NCBI RefSeq assembly: GCF_024385575.1
Contig: NZ_JANFMV010000001.1
Span: 3,439,681-3,503,680, forward strand
Reading direction: 5' to 3'
Length of the DNA: 64,000 nucleotides
DNA from: Rhizobium sp. NRK18
GTDB taxonomy: Bacteria > Pseudomonadota > Alphaproteobacteria > Rhizobiales > Rhizobiaceae
Positions 19,281 through 28,019 of the stretch are shown piece by piece. The notes under the pieces are model-generated. The model had not been told where the DNA came from, searched no databases, and saw nothing but the letters and a program-made list of their open reading frames with translations. Each line of letters begins with the position of its first letter. Positions within the stretch are counted from its first letter, which is position 1. The translations under genes were made by a program, and so were the position numbers.

Positions 19281-19346
19281 GAATCGCGATGATTCCGGCG
19301 ACTCTTGTCACGGAGTCAGGCTGGCACTAGGTTAAACATGCATTAA
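19281..19346 (+). promoter_or_regulatory. gcrA promoter region: GANTC cluster, sigma-70 promoter and CtrA box
   Basis: Four CcrM-type GANTC sites lie within 37 bp: 19281, 19291, 19300 and 19313 (a fifth is at 19428). A TTGTCA at 19305-19310 and TAGGTT at 19328-19333 are 17 bp apart. A perfect CtrA box, TTAA-N7-TTAA, lies at 19332-19346, overlapping the -10 and start. The layout fits methylation-sensitive transcription repressed by CtrA, as shown for gcrA in Caulobacter. Confidence 0.75.
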
Positions 19347-19466
19347 GAATTTGCGCTTGGCGGAAAAAAGTCACCCGGCAGTACAAGAGGCGTACTCCGT
19401 TCCGAAGGAATTCGGGACACGGTGAAGGATTCTGCCATGCATTGGACTGCAGGCGGAGAAGACCCA

Positions 19467-20000
19467 ATGAACTGGACAGACGAACGCGTTGAAAAGCTTA
19501 AGAAATTGTGGGCGGATGGGCTGAGCGCCAGCCAGATCGCCGCACAGCTCGGTGGCGTCAGCCGCAATGCCGTCATCGGCAAGGTTCACCGTCTCAACCT
19601 TCCCGGACGCGCAAAGTCCGGCGGCGCGTCCTCGGCGGCACGCACGGTCAAGCGCCCCGTGACCGCACCGAAGGCTCCGAACTATGCAGCCCGCGTTACG
19701 ACCCGCACCGTCACCCGTACGGCAGGCGCCACGGCACTGAAGGAAGAGGTCGAAATCAACGCGATCCAGGAGCATCGCTACGTTCCCGCCTCGAACGTCG
19801 TCGTGCCGATATCCCGCCGCCTGGCCCTGACGGAACTGACCGAACGCACCTGCAAGTGGCCGGTCGGCGATCCGCTGCAGGACGACTTCCATTTCTGCGG
19901 CTGCGAGTCCCCGGACAATTCGCCGTACTGCAATTATCACGCCCGCCTCGCCTATCAGCCGACCAGCAGCGACCGCCGTCGCGCCGCAGCGGCCAGCTGA
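19467..20000 (+). CDS. gcrA: Cell-cycle regulator GcrA
   Basis: GcrA is a DNA-binding co-activator that binds sigma-70 holoenzyme and works at promoters carrying GANTC methylated by CcrM. The 177-residue protein starts at the ATG at 19467 (upstream ATGs at 19422 and 19437 give a non-conserved N-terminus). It has the N-terminal HTH MNWTDERVEKLKKLWADG with SRNAVIGKVHRLNL, a basic low-complexity linker, and the C-terminal sigma-binding part with CKWPVGDP and a FCG/YCNYHARLAY cysteine-histidine cluster. It is divergent from argD. Confidence 0.97.
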   Translation: MNWTDERVEKLKKLWADGLSASQIAAQLGGVSRNAVIGKVHRLNLPGRAKSGGASSAARTVKRPVTAPKAPNYAARVTTRTVTRTAGATALKEEVEINAIQEHRYVPASNVVVPISRRLALTELTERTCKWPVGDPLQDDFHFCGCESPDNSPYCNYHARLAYQPTSSDRRRAAAAS

Positions 20001-20034
20001 TCGCGGCGGAGCGACCGAACAGACCATCATGACG

Positions 20035-20057
20035 AACGGGCCTGCGGGCCCGTTTTT
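20035..20057 (+). terminator. gcrA intrinsic terminator
   Basis: AACGGGCC (20035-20042) pairs with GGCCCGTT (20047-20054) around a TGCG loop, followed by a T-run to 20057. It is 34 bp after the gcrA stop. Confidence 0.85.
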
Positions 20058-20080
20058 CGTTTCCGGCTGCGAGAAGTCAA

Positions 20081-20109
20081 AAGAAAACCCCGCTGTGAAC
20101 AGCGGGGTT
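20081..20109 (-). terminator. phoB intrinsic terminator
   Basis: In the minus direction AACCCCGCTG pairs with CAGCGGGGTT (arms at 20109-20100 and 20095-20086) around a 4-nt loop, then a U-rich tract TTCTT continues. It ends the phosphate operon and lies back to back with the gcrA terminator. Confidence 0.85.
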
Positions 20110-20139
20110 CAGAAGCATTCGGATGAAAATTCCAGGAGG

Positions 20140-20823
20140 TCAGACTTCCATGGAATAGCCGGCACCACGCACGGTGCGGATGACGTCCTGCATGTTGGAG
20201 AAGTTCAGCGCCTTGCGCAGACGGCCGACGTGAACGTCGACCGTGCGTTCGTCGACATAGATGTCATGGCCCCAGACGCCGTCGAGCAGCTGGGAACGCG
20301 AGAAGACGCGGCCCGGGGACGCCATCAGGAATTCCAGAAGCCGGAACTCGGTCGGGCCGAGGCGGACTTCACGGCTCTTGCGGTGGACACGATGCGTTTC
20401 GCGGTCGAGCTCGATATCGCCGCAGCGAAGCACGGCGGAGAGAACTTCCGGATGGGCACGACGGAGCATGGCCCGAACGCGGGCCATCAGTTCGGGCATC
20501 GAGAACGGCTTGACGACATAATCATCGGCACCGGTCGACAGTCCGCGAACGCGTTCGCTTTCCTCACCGCGCGCCGTCAGCATGATGATCGGCAGCCGTT
20601 CGGTCTCAGGGCGCATGCGCAGGCGACGGCAGAGCTCGATGCCGGGAACGCCCGGCAGCATCCAGTCGAGCAGGAGAAGGTCGGGCACGCGCTCCTTGAG
20701 GCGGATTTCCGCCTCGTCGCCGCGCATGATCGCCTCGACTTCGTAGCCCTCGGATTCCAGATTGTAGCGAAGAAGCTCGCTCAGAGCTTCCTCGTCTTCA
20801 ACAACCGCTATTTTCGGGACCAT
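20140..20823 (-). CDS. phoB: Phosphate regulon response regulator
   Basis: PhoB is the OmpR-family activator of the Pho regulon, phosphorylated by PhoR. The 227-residue protein has a receiver domain (residues 1-~120) with the acidic pair in VVEDEEAL, the phosphorylated aspartate in LLLLDWMLPG, the Thr in MLTARG and the lysine in VVKPFSM. The C-terminal winged helix (~130-227) shows LGPTEFRLLEFLM, RTVDVHVGRLRKAL and TVRGAGYSMEV. It is the last gene of the phoR-pstSCAB-phoU-phoB cluster, 26 bp after phoU. Confidence 0.97.
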   Translation of the reverse strand: MVPKIAVVEDEEALSELLRYNLESEGYEVEAIMRGDEAEIRLKERVPDLLLLDWMLPGVPGIELCRRLRMRPETERLPIIMLTARGEESERVRGLSTGADDYVVKPFSMPELMARVRAMLRRAHPEVLSAVLRCGDIELDRETHRVHRKSREVRLGPTEFRLLEFLMASPGRVFSRSQLLDGVWGHDIYVDERTVDVHVGRLRKALNFSNMQDVIRTVRGAGYSMEV

Positions 20824-20849
20824 TCACGGTTCTCCAACTTATCGAGCCG

Positions 20850-21569
20850 TCACTCGGACGTCACGCCCATGGTCGACGTGTTGTCGTCCTTCGGACGCTC
20901 ACCTTCCGGCTGGCTGCCGGTGGTCATGTAGTAGATCGTCTCGGCGATGTTCGTGGCATGATCGCCGATACGCTCGATGTTCTTGGCGCAGAAGAGAAGA
21001 TGCGTGCAGGTGGTGATGTTGCGCGGATCTTCCATCATGTAGGTCAGGAGTTCGCGGAACAGCGACGTATGGATCGCGTCGATTTCCTCGTCGCGGTCGC
21101 GGATCGACTTGGCCTTTTCCGCCGAGCGGCTGGAGTAGACGTCGAGCACTTCCTTGAGCTGCACCGAGGCCAGTTCGGACAGGTGTTCCAGGCCGCGGGC
21201 GAGCTTGCGCGGGACGCCGGTGCCCTGCACCGCGATGACGCGCTTGCCGATGTTCTTGGCAAGGTCGCCGACGCGTTCAAGGTCGGCCGCGATGCGGATC
21301 GAGCCCATGATTTCGCGCAGGTCGGCGGCAACCGGCTGGCGGCGTGCGATGGTGACGACGGCCGCGTCGCCGATTTCGCGCTCGCCGGTGTCGAGAATGA
21401 CGTCGTCGGAGATCAGCTTCTGGGCAAGCGCCAGATCGCCGGTCACGAGAGCCTGAACGGACTCGCTGACCATCTGCTCGGCAAGACCACCCATTTCGGA
21501 GATCCGGCGCTGCAGGAACTTCAATTCGTCGTCGTAAGCCGACATGAGATGCTGTTGTGTCGAGGGCAT
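20850..21569 (-). CDS. phoU: Phosphate signalling protein PhoU
   Basis: PhoU links the Pst transporter to PhoR and keeps the Pho regulon off when phosphate is plentiful. The 239-residue protein is two three-helix PhoU repeats, each with a metal-binding DLERVGDLAKNIG or NIERIGDHATNIAE motif. It has the conserved IARRQPVAADLREI stretch. The start could be the first ATG at 21569 (after AGGGAA) or Met9 at 21545. It follows pstB by 47 bp. Confidence 0.97.
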   Translation of the reverse strand: MPSTQQHLMSAYDDELKFLQRRISEMGGLAEQMVSESVQALVTGDLALAQKLISDDVILDTGEREIGDAAVVTIARRQPVAADLREIMGSIRIAADLERVGDLAKNIGKRVIAVQGTGVPRKLARGLEHLSELASVQLKEVLDVYSSRSAEKAKSIRDRDEEIDAIHTSLFRELLTYMMEDPRNITTCTHLLFCAKNIERIGDHATNIAETIYYMTTGSQPEGERPKDDNTSTMGVTSE

Positions 21570-21616
21570 GGTGGTGTTCCCTGATATCTTGAGGCAGGCT
21601 TCAGCGCGGCTGCGGA

Positions 21617-22420
21617 TCAGCCGAAGCGACCGGTGACGTAGTCCTGCGTGCGGCTTTCCTTCGGAGAGGTGAAGATCTTCGCCGTCTCGTCGAATTCGAC
21701 CAGTTCACCGAGATACATGAAGGCGGTCTGGCGCGAGACGCGGGCAGCCTGCTGCATGTTGTGCGTGACGATGACGATCGTGTAGTCGGCGCGCAGCTCG
21801 TCGATCAGCTCCTCGATCTTGGCGGTCGAGAGCGGGTCGAGAGCGGAGGCCGGTTCGTCGAGCAGAATGATCTCCGGCTTGACGGCAACGGTGCGGGCGA
21901 TGCAGAGGCGCTGCTGCTGACCGCCGGACAGGCTGAGACCGCTGGCATGCAGCTTGTCCTTCACCTCGTTCCAGAGGGCCGCGCGGGTCAGGGCCGCTTC
22001 CACGCGCTCGTCCATCTCGCTCTTGTTGAGATTTTCGTAGAGGCGGATGCCGAAGGAGATGTTCTCGTAGATCGACATCGGGAACGGGGTCGGCTTCTGG
22101 AAGACCATGCCGACCTTGGTGCGCAGCAGGTTGAGGTCCTTCGACTTGTCGAGAATGTTCTCGCCGTCGATCAGCACCTCACCCTCGGCGCGCTGCTTTG
22201 GATAAAGCTCATAGATCCGGTTGAGGACACGCAGCAGGGTCGACTTGCCACAGCCCGACGGACCGATGAAGGCGGTGACGCTGCGCTCCGGCAGGGACAG
22301 GCTGATGTCCTTGAGGGCTTTGCTGTTGCCGTAGTAGAAGTTGAGATTCTTGATCTCGATCTTTGCCTTTTCGGCAGTCTTCTGCGGCGCGACTTTGTCT
22401 AGGGAAAGCATCTGGCTCAT
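21617..22420 (-). CDS. pstB: Phosphate ABC transporter ATP-binding protein
   Basis: PstB hydrolyses ATP to drive phosphate import through PstCA. The 267-residue protein has the Walker [10 protein letters not shown], the Q-loop [12 protein letters not shown] typical of PstB, the ABC signature [13 protein letters not shown], Walker [14 protein letters not shown] and the H-loop VTHNMQQA. Its start overlaps the pstA stop by 4 bp, indicating coupling. Confidence 0.98.
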   Translation of the reverse strand: MSQMLSLDKVAPQKTAEKAKIEIKNLNFYYGNSKALKDISLSLPERSVTAFIGPSGCGKSTLLRVLNRIYELYPKQRAEGEVLIDGENILDKSKDLNLLRTKVGMVFQKPTPFPMSIYENISFGIRLYENLNKSEMDERVEAALTRAALWNEVKDKLHASGLSLSGGQQQRLCIARTVAVKPEIILLDEPASALDPLSTAKIEELIDELRADYTIVIVTHNMQQAARVSRQTAFMYLGELVEFDETAKIFTSPKESRTQDYVTGRFG

Positions 22421-23259
22421 CTGTCCTCTCTGCGTCCGGTCAGGCTACGGGAAATTACGCTCAAACCCAAGACGGTCATGGTTATGATCAATGCGCCGGT
22501 CCAGGCCAATTGCTGCCATTCTTCATAGGGGCTGAGGGCAAACTGGAAGATCGTCACCGGCAGGCTCGCCATCGGAGCATTGAGGTTAGAACTCCAGAAC
22601 TGGTTGTTGAGCGCGGTAAACAGAAGCGGCGCGGTTTCGCCGGAAATGCGGGCGACGGCCAGCAGGACACCGGTGACGATGCCCGAGCGGGCGGCGCGGT
22701 AGGCGACCGAGCGGATGACGATCCAGCGTGGGGCGCCGATGGCCGTGCCGGCTTCACGCAGTGCATTCGGCACGAGGCTCAGCATGTCTTCGGTCGTGCG
22801 CAGCACCACGGGGATGACGAGCACGGCGAGTGCGAAAGAGCCGGCCAGCGCCGAGAAGTGGCCCATGGGCCGCACCACGATTTCGTAGATGAACAGGCCG
22901 ACGACAATCGAGGGCGCCGACAGCAGGATGTCGTTGATGAAGCGCACGACCATGGTCAGCTTGCTGAAGCGGCCGTATTCGGCCATGTAGGTGCCGGCCA
23001 GGATGCCGATAGGCGTGCCGACGAACATGGCGATGATGGTCACGATCAGGCTGCCGAAGATGGCATTCAGAAGGCCGCCCTCCTCGCCCGGAGGCGGGGT
23101 CATTTCGGTGAAGACCTGAATGTTCAGGCCGGCGGCGCCCTTGTAGACCAGTGCGCCGAGAATGAGCGCGAGCCAGGCGATGCCGATGCCGGCGGCGACG
23201 ACGCACAGCGACATCATCACGGTATTCTTGATCTTGCGACGGGGATAGATCGAGGACAT
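22417..23259 (-). CDS. pstA: Phosphate ABC transporter permease PstA
   Basis: The 280-residue inner-membrane permease has about six transmembrane helices and the binding-protein-dependent permease (EAA) loop around [21 protein letters not shown]. The conserved GLFIYEIVV and [11 protein letters not shown] stretches identify PstA. It lies 3 bp downstream of pstC and overlaps pstB by 4 bp. The N-terminus is shorter than the ~430-residue PstA variants seen in many rhizobia; here it is close to the E. coli length (296). Confidence 0.95.
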   Translation of the reverse strand: MSSIYPRRKIKNTVMMSLCVVAAGIGIAWLALILGALVYKGAAGLNIQVFTEMTPPPGEEGGLLNAIFGSLIVTIIAMFVGTPIGILAGTYMAEYGRFSKLTMVVRFINDILLSAPSIVVGLFIYEIVVRPMGHFSALAGSFALAVLVIPVVLRTTEDMLSLVPNALREAGTAIGAPRWIVIRSVAYRAARSGIVTGVLLAVARISGETAPLLFTALNNQFWSSNLNAPMASLPVTIFQFALSPYEEWQQLAWTGALIITMTVLGLSVISRSLTGRREDR

Positions 23260-23262
23260 CGG

Positions 23263-24246
23263 TCAGGCTCCCTTCTTGCTCTCGATGCGCATCAGCATGT
23301 AGCGCGCGATGGCAAGGATGATGAAGGTAATGATGAAGAGGATCAGACCGAGAGCGATCAGCGAGGACGTGTACATTTCGCCGTCCGCTTCGGTGAATTC
23401 GTTGGCGATCGTCGCGGAGATCGTCGTGCTCGGCGCAAAGAGCGAGGCACTGATGCGGTGCGCGTTACCGATGACGAAGGTGACGGCCATGGTCTCGCCC
23501 AGTGCACGGCCGAGGCCGAGCATGACGCCGCCCATGATGCCGACGCGAGTATAGGGGACCACGACGTTCTTCATCACTTCCCAGGTGGTGCAGCCGATGC
23601 CGTAGGCGGATTCCTTCAGAACCGACGGTACGGTGTCGAACACATCCTTGGTGATCGACGAAATGAACGGCAGGACCATGATCGCCAGGATCAGCGAGGA
23701 GGTCAGCAGGCCGATGCCGTAGGGCGGACCGGCAAACAGGCTGGAGAGGATCGGGACGCCGTGGAAGAAATCGATGACGAAGGGCTGAACTTTCGTCTGG
23801 ATGAACGGTGCGAAGACGAACAGGCCCCAGATACCATAGATGATCGACGGAATGCCGGCGAGCAGCTCGATGGCGATGCCGATCGGGCGACGCAACGGAC
23901 GCGGGCAGAGTTCGGTCAGGAAGATGGCGATGCCGATGCCGATCGGCACGGCGATCAGGATGGCGATGGCGGACGTTACGATGGTGCCGTAGATCGGAGC
24001 CGCGGCGCCGAAGTTTTCCTTCACCGGGTTCCAGCTTTCGGTGACCAGGAAGGAAAAGCCGAACTTGGACAGCGCGTCCCAGGAGCCGACGAACAGCGAG
24101 ACGGCAACGCCACCGAGAAGAACCAGGACAAGGACAGCGGATGCGCGGGAAACGGCGTGGAAGACCGCGTCGGTCAGGGCGAAGCGCCGGACGACCTTTT
24201 CACGGCGACTTGCCATCTGTTGATCTGTGACTGCTGCCATCGACAT
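23263..24246 (-). CDS. pstC: Phosphate ABC transporter permease PstC
   Basis: The 327-residue permease partners PstA in the membrane channel. It has the typical motifs: LSKFGFSFLVTESWNP, YGTIVTSAIAILIAVPIGIGIAIFLTE, the LLAGIPSIIYGIWGLF stretch, the EAA loop VLKESAYGIGCTTWEVMK, and RALGETMAVTFVIGN. It starts at the ATG at 24246; a second ATG is two codons in. It is 74 bp from pstS with a strong hairpin in the gap. Confidence 0.96.
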   Translation of the reverse strand: MSMAAVTDQQMASRREKVVRRFALTDAVFHAVSRASAVLVLVLLGGVAVSLFVGSWDALSKFGFSFLVTESWNPVKENFGAAAPIYGTIVTSAIAILIAVPIGIGIAIFLTELCPRPLRRPIGIAIELLAGIPSIIYGIWGLFVFAPFIQTKVQPFVIDFFHGVPILSSLFAGPPYGIGLLTSSLILAIMVLPFISSITKDVFDTVPSVLKESAYGIGCTTWEVMKNVVVPYTRVGIMGGVMLGLGRALGETMAVTFVIGNAHRISASLFAPSTTISATIANEFTEADGEMYTSSLIALGLILFIITFIILAIARYMLMRIESKKGA

Positions 24247-24285
24247 GCGGCTGTTCTCCCTCGCAGGTCCGGAAAGGAAAAGAGA

Positions 24286-24310
24286 AAGAGGGGCGGAGAC
24301 CGCCCCTCTT
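24286..24310 (-). terminator. Intercistronic hairpin between pstS and pstC
   Basis: In the minus direction AAGAGGGGCGG pairs with CCGCCCCTCTT across a 3-nt loop (arms 24310-24300 and 24296-24286), followed by TCTCTTTTCC. Such a partial terminator after pstS lets the binding protein be made in excess over the permeases. Confidence 0.75.
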
Positions 24311-24320
24311 CCAAAGGCAA

Positions 24321-25379
24321 TTACATTGCGGAGTAGACCGGCTTGCCGTCAGAACCGACGACGTCCTTTGCCCACATTTCCTCAACGCTCTTGACGACGT
24401 TCTCCGGCATGGCGACGTAGTCGAGTTCGTCGGCCATCTTGCCGCCGTTCTTGTACGACCAGTCGAAGAACTTCAGAGCTTCGCCGGTAGCAGCGGCATC
24501 TTCCGGCTGCTTGTAGACGAGGATCCAGGTAGCAGCCGTCATCGGCCAGGATTCAGCGCCCGGCTGGTTGGCGAGGATGACGCCGTAGCCCGGCTGGGAG
24601 TTCCAGTCAGCGTTGGCAGCAGCTGCAGCGAAGGCTTCAGCCGTCGGAGCAACCGTCTTGCCGTCCTTGTTGAGCATGTCGGCATAGGTCATCTTGTTCT
24701 GCTTGGCATAAGCATACTCGACGTAACCGATGGAGCCCGAGGTCTGCGCAACGTTGTTGGCAACGCCTTCGTTACCCTTGGCGCCGATGCCGACCGGCCA
24801 TTCGACGGCCTTGTCTACGCCGATCTTTTCCTTCCAGTCGGCGGAAACGTCAGCGAGGTAGTAGGTGAAGTTGTAGGTGGTGCCCGAACCGTCCGAACGG
24901 TGAACGACGGCGATTGCCTGCGACGGCAGGGAAAGGTCCGGGTTCAGCTTCTTGATGGCTGCGTCATCCCACGAGGTGATTTCGCCCATGAAGATCTTGG
25001 CCAGCGTTTCGCCGTCGAGAACCAGCTTGCCCGGCTCTACGCCTTCGATGTTCACGACCGGAACGATGCCGCCCATGACCATCGGGAACTGTGCGAGACC
25101 GACTTCCTTGAGCTCATCGCCGGAAAGCGGAGCGTCGGAAGCGCCGAAGGTCACGGTCTTTGCCTTGATCTGCTTGATGCCGCCGCCGGAACCGATCGAC
25201 TGGTAGTTGAGGCCGATACCGGTTTCCTTCTTGTAGGCGTCAGCCCACTTTGCGTAGATCGGATAAGGGAAGGTCGCGCCAGCGCCGGAGATGTCGGCAG
25301 CCTGGGCGGCGGAAAGCATGAAGCCTGCCGAGGCAGCCACTGCCACAGCGTAGGCCATCGGACGGAAGAAGTTTTTCAT
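24321..25379 (-). CDS. pstS: Phosphate-binding periplasmic protein
   Basis: PstS captures phosphate in the periplasm. The 352-residue precursor has a signal peptide ([20 protein letters not shown], cleavage after AQA) and the binding motifs [36 protein letters not shown] and [16 protein letters not shown]. The start at the ATG at 25377-25379 is preceded by AAGAGGAG. A PHO box lies about 200 bp upstream, so the operon should be induced by phosphate limitation. Confidence 0.98.
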   Translation of the reverse strand: MKNFFRPMAYAVAVAASAGFMLSAAQAADISGAGATFPYPIYAKWADAYKKETGIGLNYQSIGSGGGIKQIKAKTVTFGASDAPLSGDELKEVGLAQFPMVMGGIVPVVNIEGVEPGKLVLDGETLAKIFMGEITSWDDAAIKKLNPDLSLPSQAIAVVHRSDGSGTTYNFTYYLADVSADWKEKIGVDKAVEWPVGIGAKGNEGVANNVAQTSGSIGYVEYAYAKQNKMTYADMLNKDGKTVAPTAEAFAAAAANADWNSQPGYGVILANQPGAESWPMTAATWILVYKQPEDAAATGEALKFFDWSYKNGGKMADELDYVAMPENVVKSVEEMWAKDVVGSDGKPVYSAM

Positions 25380-25576
25380 TGAGGTCGCTCCTCTTGGAAT
25401 TCGATCTTGGGAACACCGCGAACGGTGCCTTTCGGGGCCGGACAAAGTAGACGGCGGCGTCTTCTCCGTGGCTGCAGACCGTGGGATGCTTCTTTTTCCC
25501 TCAATCTGCGGCGCTGGATTTTTGACCTTTCCGGCGCCCGGCCCGCTTGTCATATCCGCTCCAGCAACACCCTTTT

Positions 25577-25605
25577 ATGTCAGTTCAGTGAAAGTTTTGT
25601 GACAG
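25577..25605 (-). promoter_or_regulatory. PHO box (PhoB binding site) upstream of pstS
   Basis: The minus strand carries three 7-mers at an exact 11-bp period: CTGTCAC (25605-25599), CTTTCAC (25594-25588) and CTGACAT (25583-25577), each followed by an A-rich 4-mer. This is the direct-repeat form of rhizobial PHO boxes. It lies between phoR and pstS. Confidence 0.85.
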
Positions 25606-25666
25606 GTCATGTCGTTGAAAATAAACGGTGTTATTGGCGGCGCAAAATCGCCTTCCCGCCAATATG

Positions 25667-26947
25667 TCAAAAACGGACGGTAAACTTGGCGCCCTTGCCG
25701 ACTTCGGAGGAGACGAGCAGCCTGGCGCGATGGCGGGTGAGGATGTGCTTGACGATTGCCAAGCCGAGACCGGTGCCCTTTTTCGAGCGGCTGTCTTCCA
25801 CGCTGACGCGGTAGAAGCGCTCGGTCAGGCGTGGCACGTGCTCGGCGGGAATGCCCGGCCCGTAGTCGACAACATTGACCTCGATCGGCTTGCCGCCGCC
25901 TTCGCTGAGGTAAACGTCGATGCGCTTGCCTTCCTGGCCGTACTTGCAGGCGTTCTCGATCAGGTTCTCGAAAACCTGCACGAGTTCATCGCGATCGCCG
26001 ATCACCTCGACCGGCTTGTCGGGCATATGCAGGACGATATCGATGCCCAGTTCCTCCGATAGCGGCTTCAGCCCGTCGGTGACGTGACCGAGGAGCGGCA
26101 CGAGATCGACCTTGGCGTCGGGTGCGATGTGCGATTTCAGCTCGAGCCGCGAGAGGGAGAGCAGGTCGTCGATCAGACGGCTCATGCGGGTCGCCTGCTC
26201 GAGCATGATGCCGAGAAAGCGCTGCTGCGCCTTGGGATCGTCCTTCGCCGGCCCCTGGATCGTCTCGATGAAGCCGCGCAGAGAGGCAAGCGGCGTCCTC
26301 AGTTCGTGGCTCGCATTGGCGACGAAATCGGACCGCATGCGATCGAGCCGGCGCAATTCGGACACGTCGCGGAAGGACAGAAGGAACAGGCCGGCTCGCG
26401 CCTCTCCCGGAACGGGCAGCGGCTTGACGCAGACGATGAAGCTGCGCTCCGACGGCAGGCGTTCGAAGTGTTCGGTCTGGTTGACCTTGCCGCTCGTCAC
26501 CGTGTCGCGCGCCATGTCGAGAATGCCGGGCGAGCGGATGCGGGCGGAAAGGTGCGCGCCTTCGGTCAGTTCGCCGAAAGCCTTGAGCGCCGCTTCGTTC
26601 TGGAAGACGACCGCCAGGTCGCGATCGAGCAGGAAGAGCGGCATGTCGATTGCCGACAAGGCGGCGCGAACGCCACGGACATCGCCCGCATGGGCGCGCC
26701 GTTCCTCGGCCGAATTGCCCTTCGCCTCATCGATCCGGCGGCCGACAGGCGTGGCAACAAGCGCCACAGTCGCGGCGAACCACAAAATGACAACGATCGG
26801 CCATCCGGGGCTGATCAGCGCCACAAGGAGAGCGAAGCAGGACAGGACCAGGAGCGGCAAGGCGGCGAGACGCAGGCGGCCGACAAGCTGGCTCACCACG
26901 CCTGCGGTCTCTTCTCGGGTCTCTGGTTGGTCCGGTCGCTGCAACAT
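25667..26947 (-). CDS. phoR: Phosphate regulon sensor histidine kinase
   Basis: PhoR phosphorylates PhoB when Pst/PhoU report low phosphate. The 426-residue protein has two close N-terminal membrane helices (~20-60), a PAS-like domain (~90-190), a HisKA domain with the phosphorylated His in NASHELRTPLASLRG, and an HATPase domain with ENLIENACKYGQ, YGPGIPAEHVPRLTERFYRV and GTGLGLAIVKHI. I start it at the ATG at 26945-26947 after AGAAGTGGCGG; longer forms to 27232 would run into the ppk2 start region. It is divergent from ppk2. Confidence 0.94.
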   Translation of the reverse strand: MLQRPDQPETREETAGVVSQLVGRLRLAALPLLVLSCFALLVALISPGWPIVVILWFAATVALVATPVGRRIDEAKGNSAEERRAHAGDVRGVRAALSAIDMPLFLLDRDLAVVFQNEAALKAFGELTEGAHLSARIRSPGILDMARDTVTSGKVNQTEHFERLPSERSFIVCVKPLPVPGEARAGLFLLSFRDVSELRRLDRMRSDFVANASHELRTPLASLRGFIETIQGPAKDDPKAQQRFLGIMLEQATRMSRLIDDLLSLSRLELKSHIAPDAKVDLVPLLGHVTDGLKPLSEELGIDIVLHMPDKPVEVIGDRDELVQVFENLIENACKYGQEGKRIDVYLSEGGGKPIEVNVVDYGPGIPAEHVPRLTERFYRVSVEDSRSKKGTGLGLAIVKHILTRHRARLLVSSEVGKGAKFTVRF

Positions 26948-27131
26948 CCGCCACTTCTGATTTCTGGTGAGGAAGGCCCTTGTTATCTCTTTTTCATGAC
27001 AGAAGTTTTTTGTCGGCGCCATAGGCGATAGATTGCCCCGCCTGCAACGCATCTTGAACTCGCCTTCAGGATATGGCCACATGCGGCGGTCGATTTTCTC
27101 ACATCGATCAACATCTTGGAGAGGAGCCCCG

Positions 27132-28013
27132 ATGAGCGACGTCATGGAGAGCCGCGCTGTGGAACTGACCGTCAGCGGCAAGAAACGCATCTTCGACATC
27201 GACGATCCGAAGCTGCCGGACTGGGCCGACAAGGACGAAATCGAATCGGGCGACTTCCCTTACAAGGAGAAGATGGACAAGGGCGAATACGAGAAGACGA
27301 TCGAGGCGCTGCAGATCGAACTCGTGAAGATGCAGTTCTGGATGCAGGACAAGGGCAAGCGCGTCATGGCCGTGTTCGAGGGGCGCGATGCGGCCGGCAA
27401 GGGCGGCTCCATCTTCGCCACCCGCGCCTATCTCAACCCCCGCTATGCCCGAGTGGTGGCGCTCCCGAAGCCCAGCGACATCGAACGCGGGCAGTGGTAC
27501 TTCCAGCGCTATGTCGAGCATTTCCCGACGACCGGCGAATTCGTGATGTTCGACCGCTCCTGGTATAACCGCGCCGGCGTCGAACCGGTGATGGGCTTCT
27601 GCACGCCGGACCAGTACGAGCATTTTCTCAAGCAGGTACCGCGCTTCGAGGAAATGCTGGTCGACGACGGCATCTTTCTCTTCAAGTTCTGGCTGAACAT
27701 CGGCCAGGAAATGCAGATCAAGCGCTTCCACGACCGCCGCCATGATCCGCTCAAGGTCTGGAAGCTGTCGCCGATGGACATTGCCGCGCTGACGAAATGG
27801 GACGACTACACCGAAAAGCGCGACCGCATGCTGAAGGAAACGCACACCAAGGATGCGCCCTGGACCATCATCAAGGCGAACGACAAGCGCCGCGCGCGCA
27901 TCAACCTGATCCGCCACATCCTGCTATCGCTGGATTACGACGGCCGCGACCTGAAGGTGATCGGCGACATCGACGGCAAGATCCTCGGCCAGGGGCCGAA
28001 CTTCCTCAAGTAG
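27132..28013 (+). CDS. ppk2: Polyphosphate kinase 2
   Basis: PPK2 enzymes use polyphosphate to phosphorylate nucleoside di- or monophosphates. The 293-residue single-domain protein has the Walker A-like [22 protein letters not shown], Walker B-like [19 protein letters not shown] and the lid module [15 protein letters not shown]. The length and the VMGF motif fit class I (ADP to ATP or GDP to GTP). Start at ATG 27132 after GAGAGGAG. Its position beside phoR, divergent, fits a role in phosphate storage, but I see no PHO box directly upstream. Confidence 0.95.
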   Translation: MSDVMESRAVELTVSGKKRIFDIDDPKLPDWADKDEIESGDFPYKEKMDKGEYEKTIEALQIELVKMQFWMQDKGKRVMAVFEGRDAAGKGGSIFATRAYLNPRYARVVALPKPSDIERGQWYFQRYVEHFPTTGEFVMFDRSWYNRAGVEPVMGFCTPDQYEHFLKQVPRFEEMLVDDGIFLFKFWLNIGQEMQIKRFHDRRHDPLKVWKLSPMDIAALTKWDDYTEKRDRMLKETHTKDAPWTIIKANDKRRARINLIRHILLSLDYDGRDLKVIGDIDGKILGQGPNFLK

Positions 28014-28019
28014 CGGCGC

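Noticed and set aside
26970-27010. Possible PHO half-site (CTGTCAT) in the phoR-ppk2 gap
   Set aside because: Only one repeat is present at the required spacing, so it does not meet the PHO box pattern.
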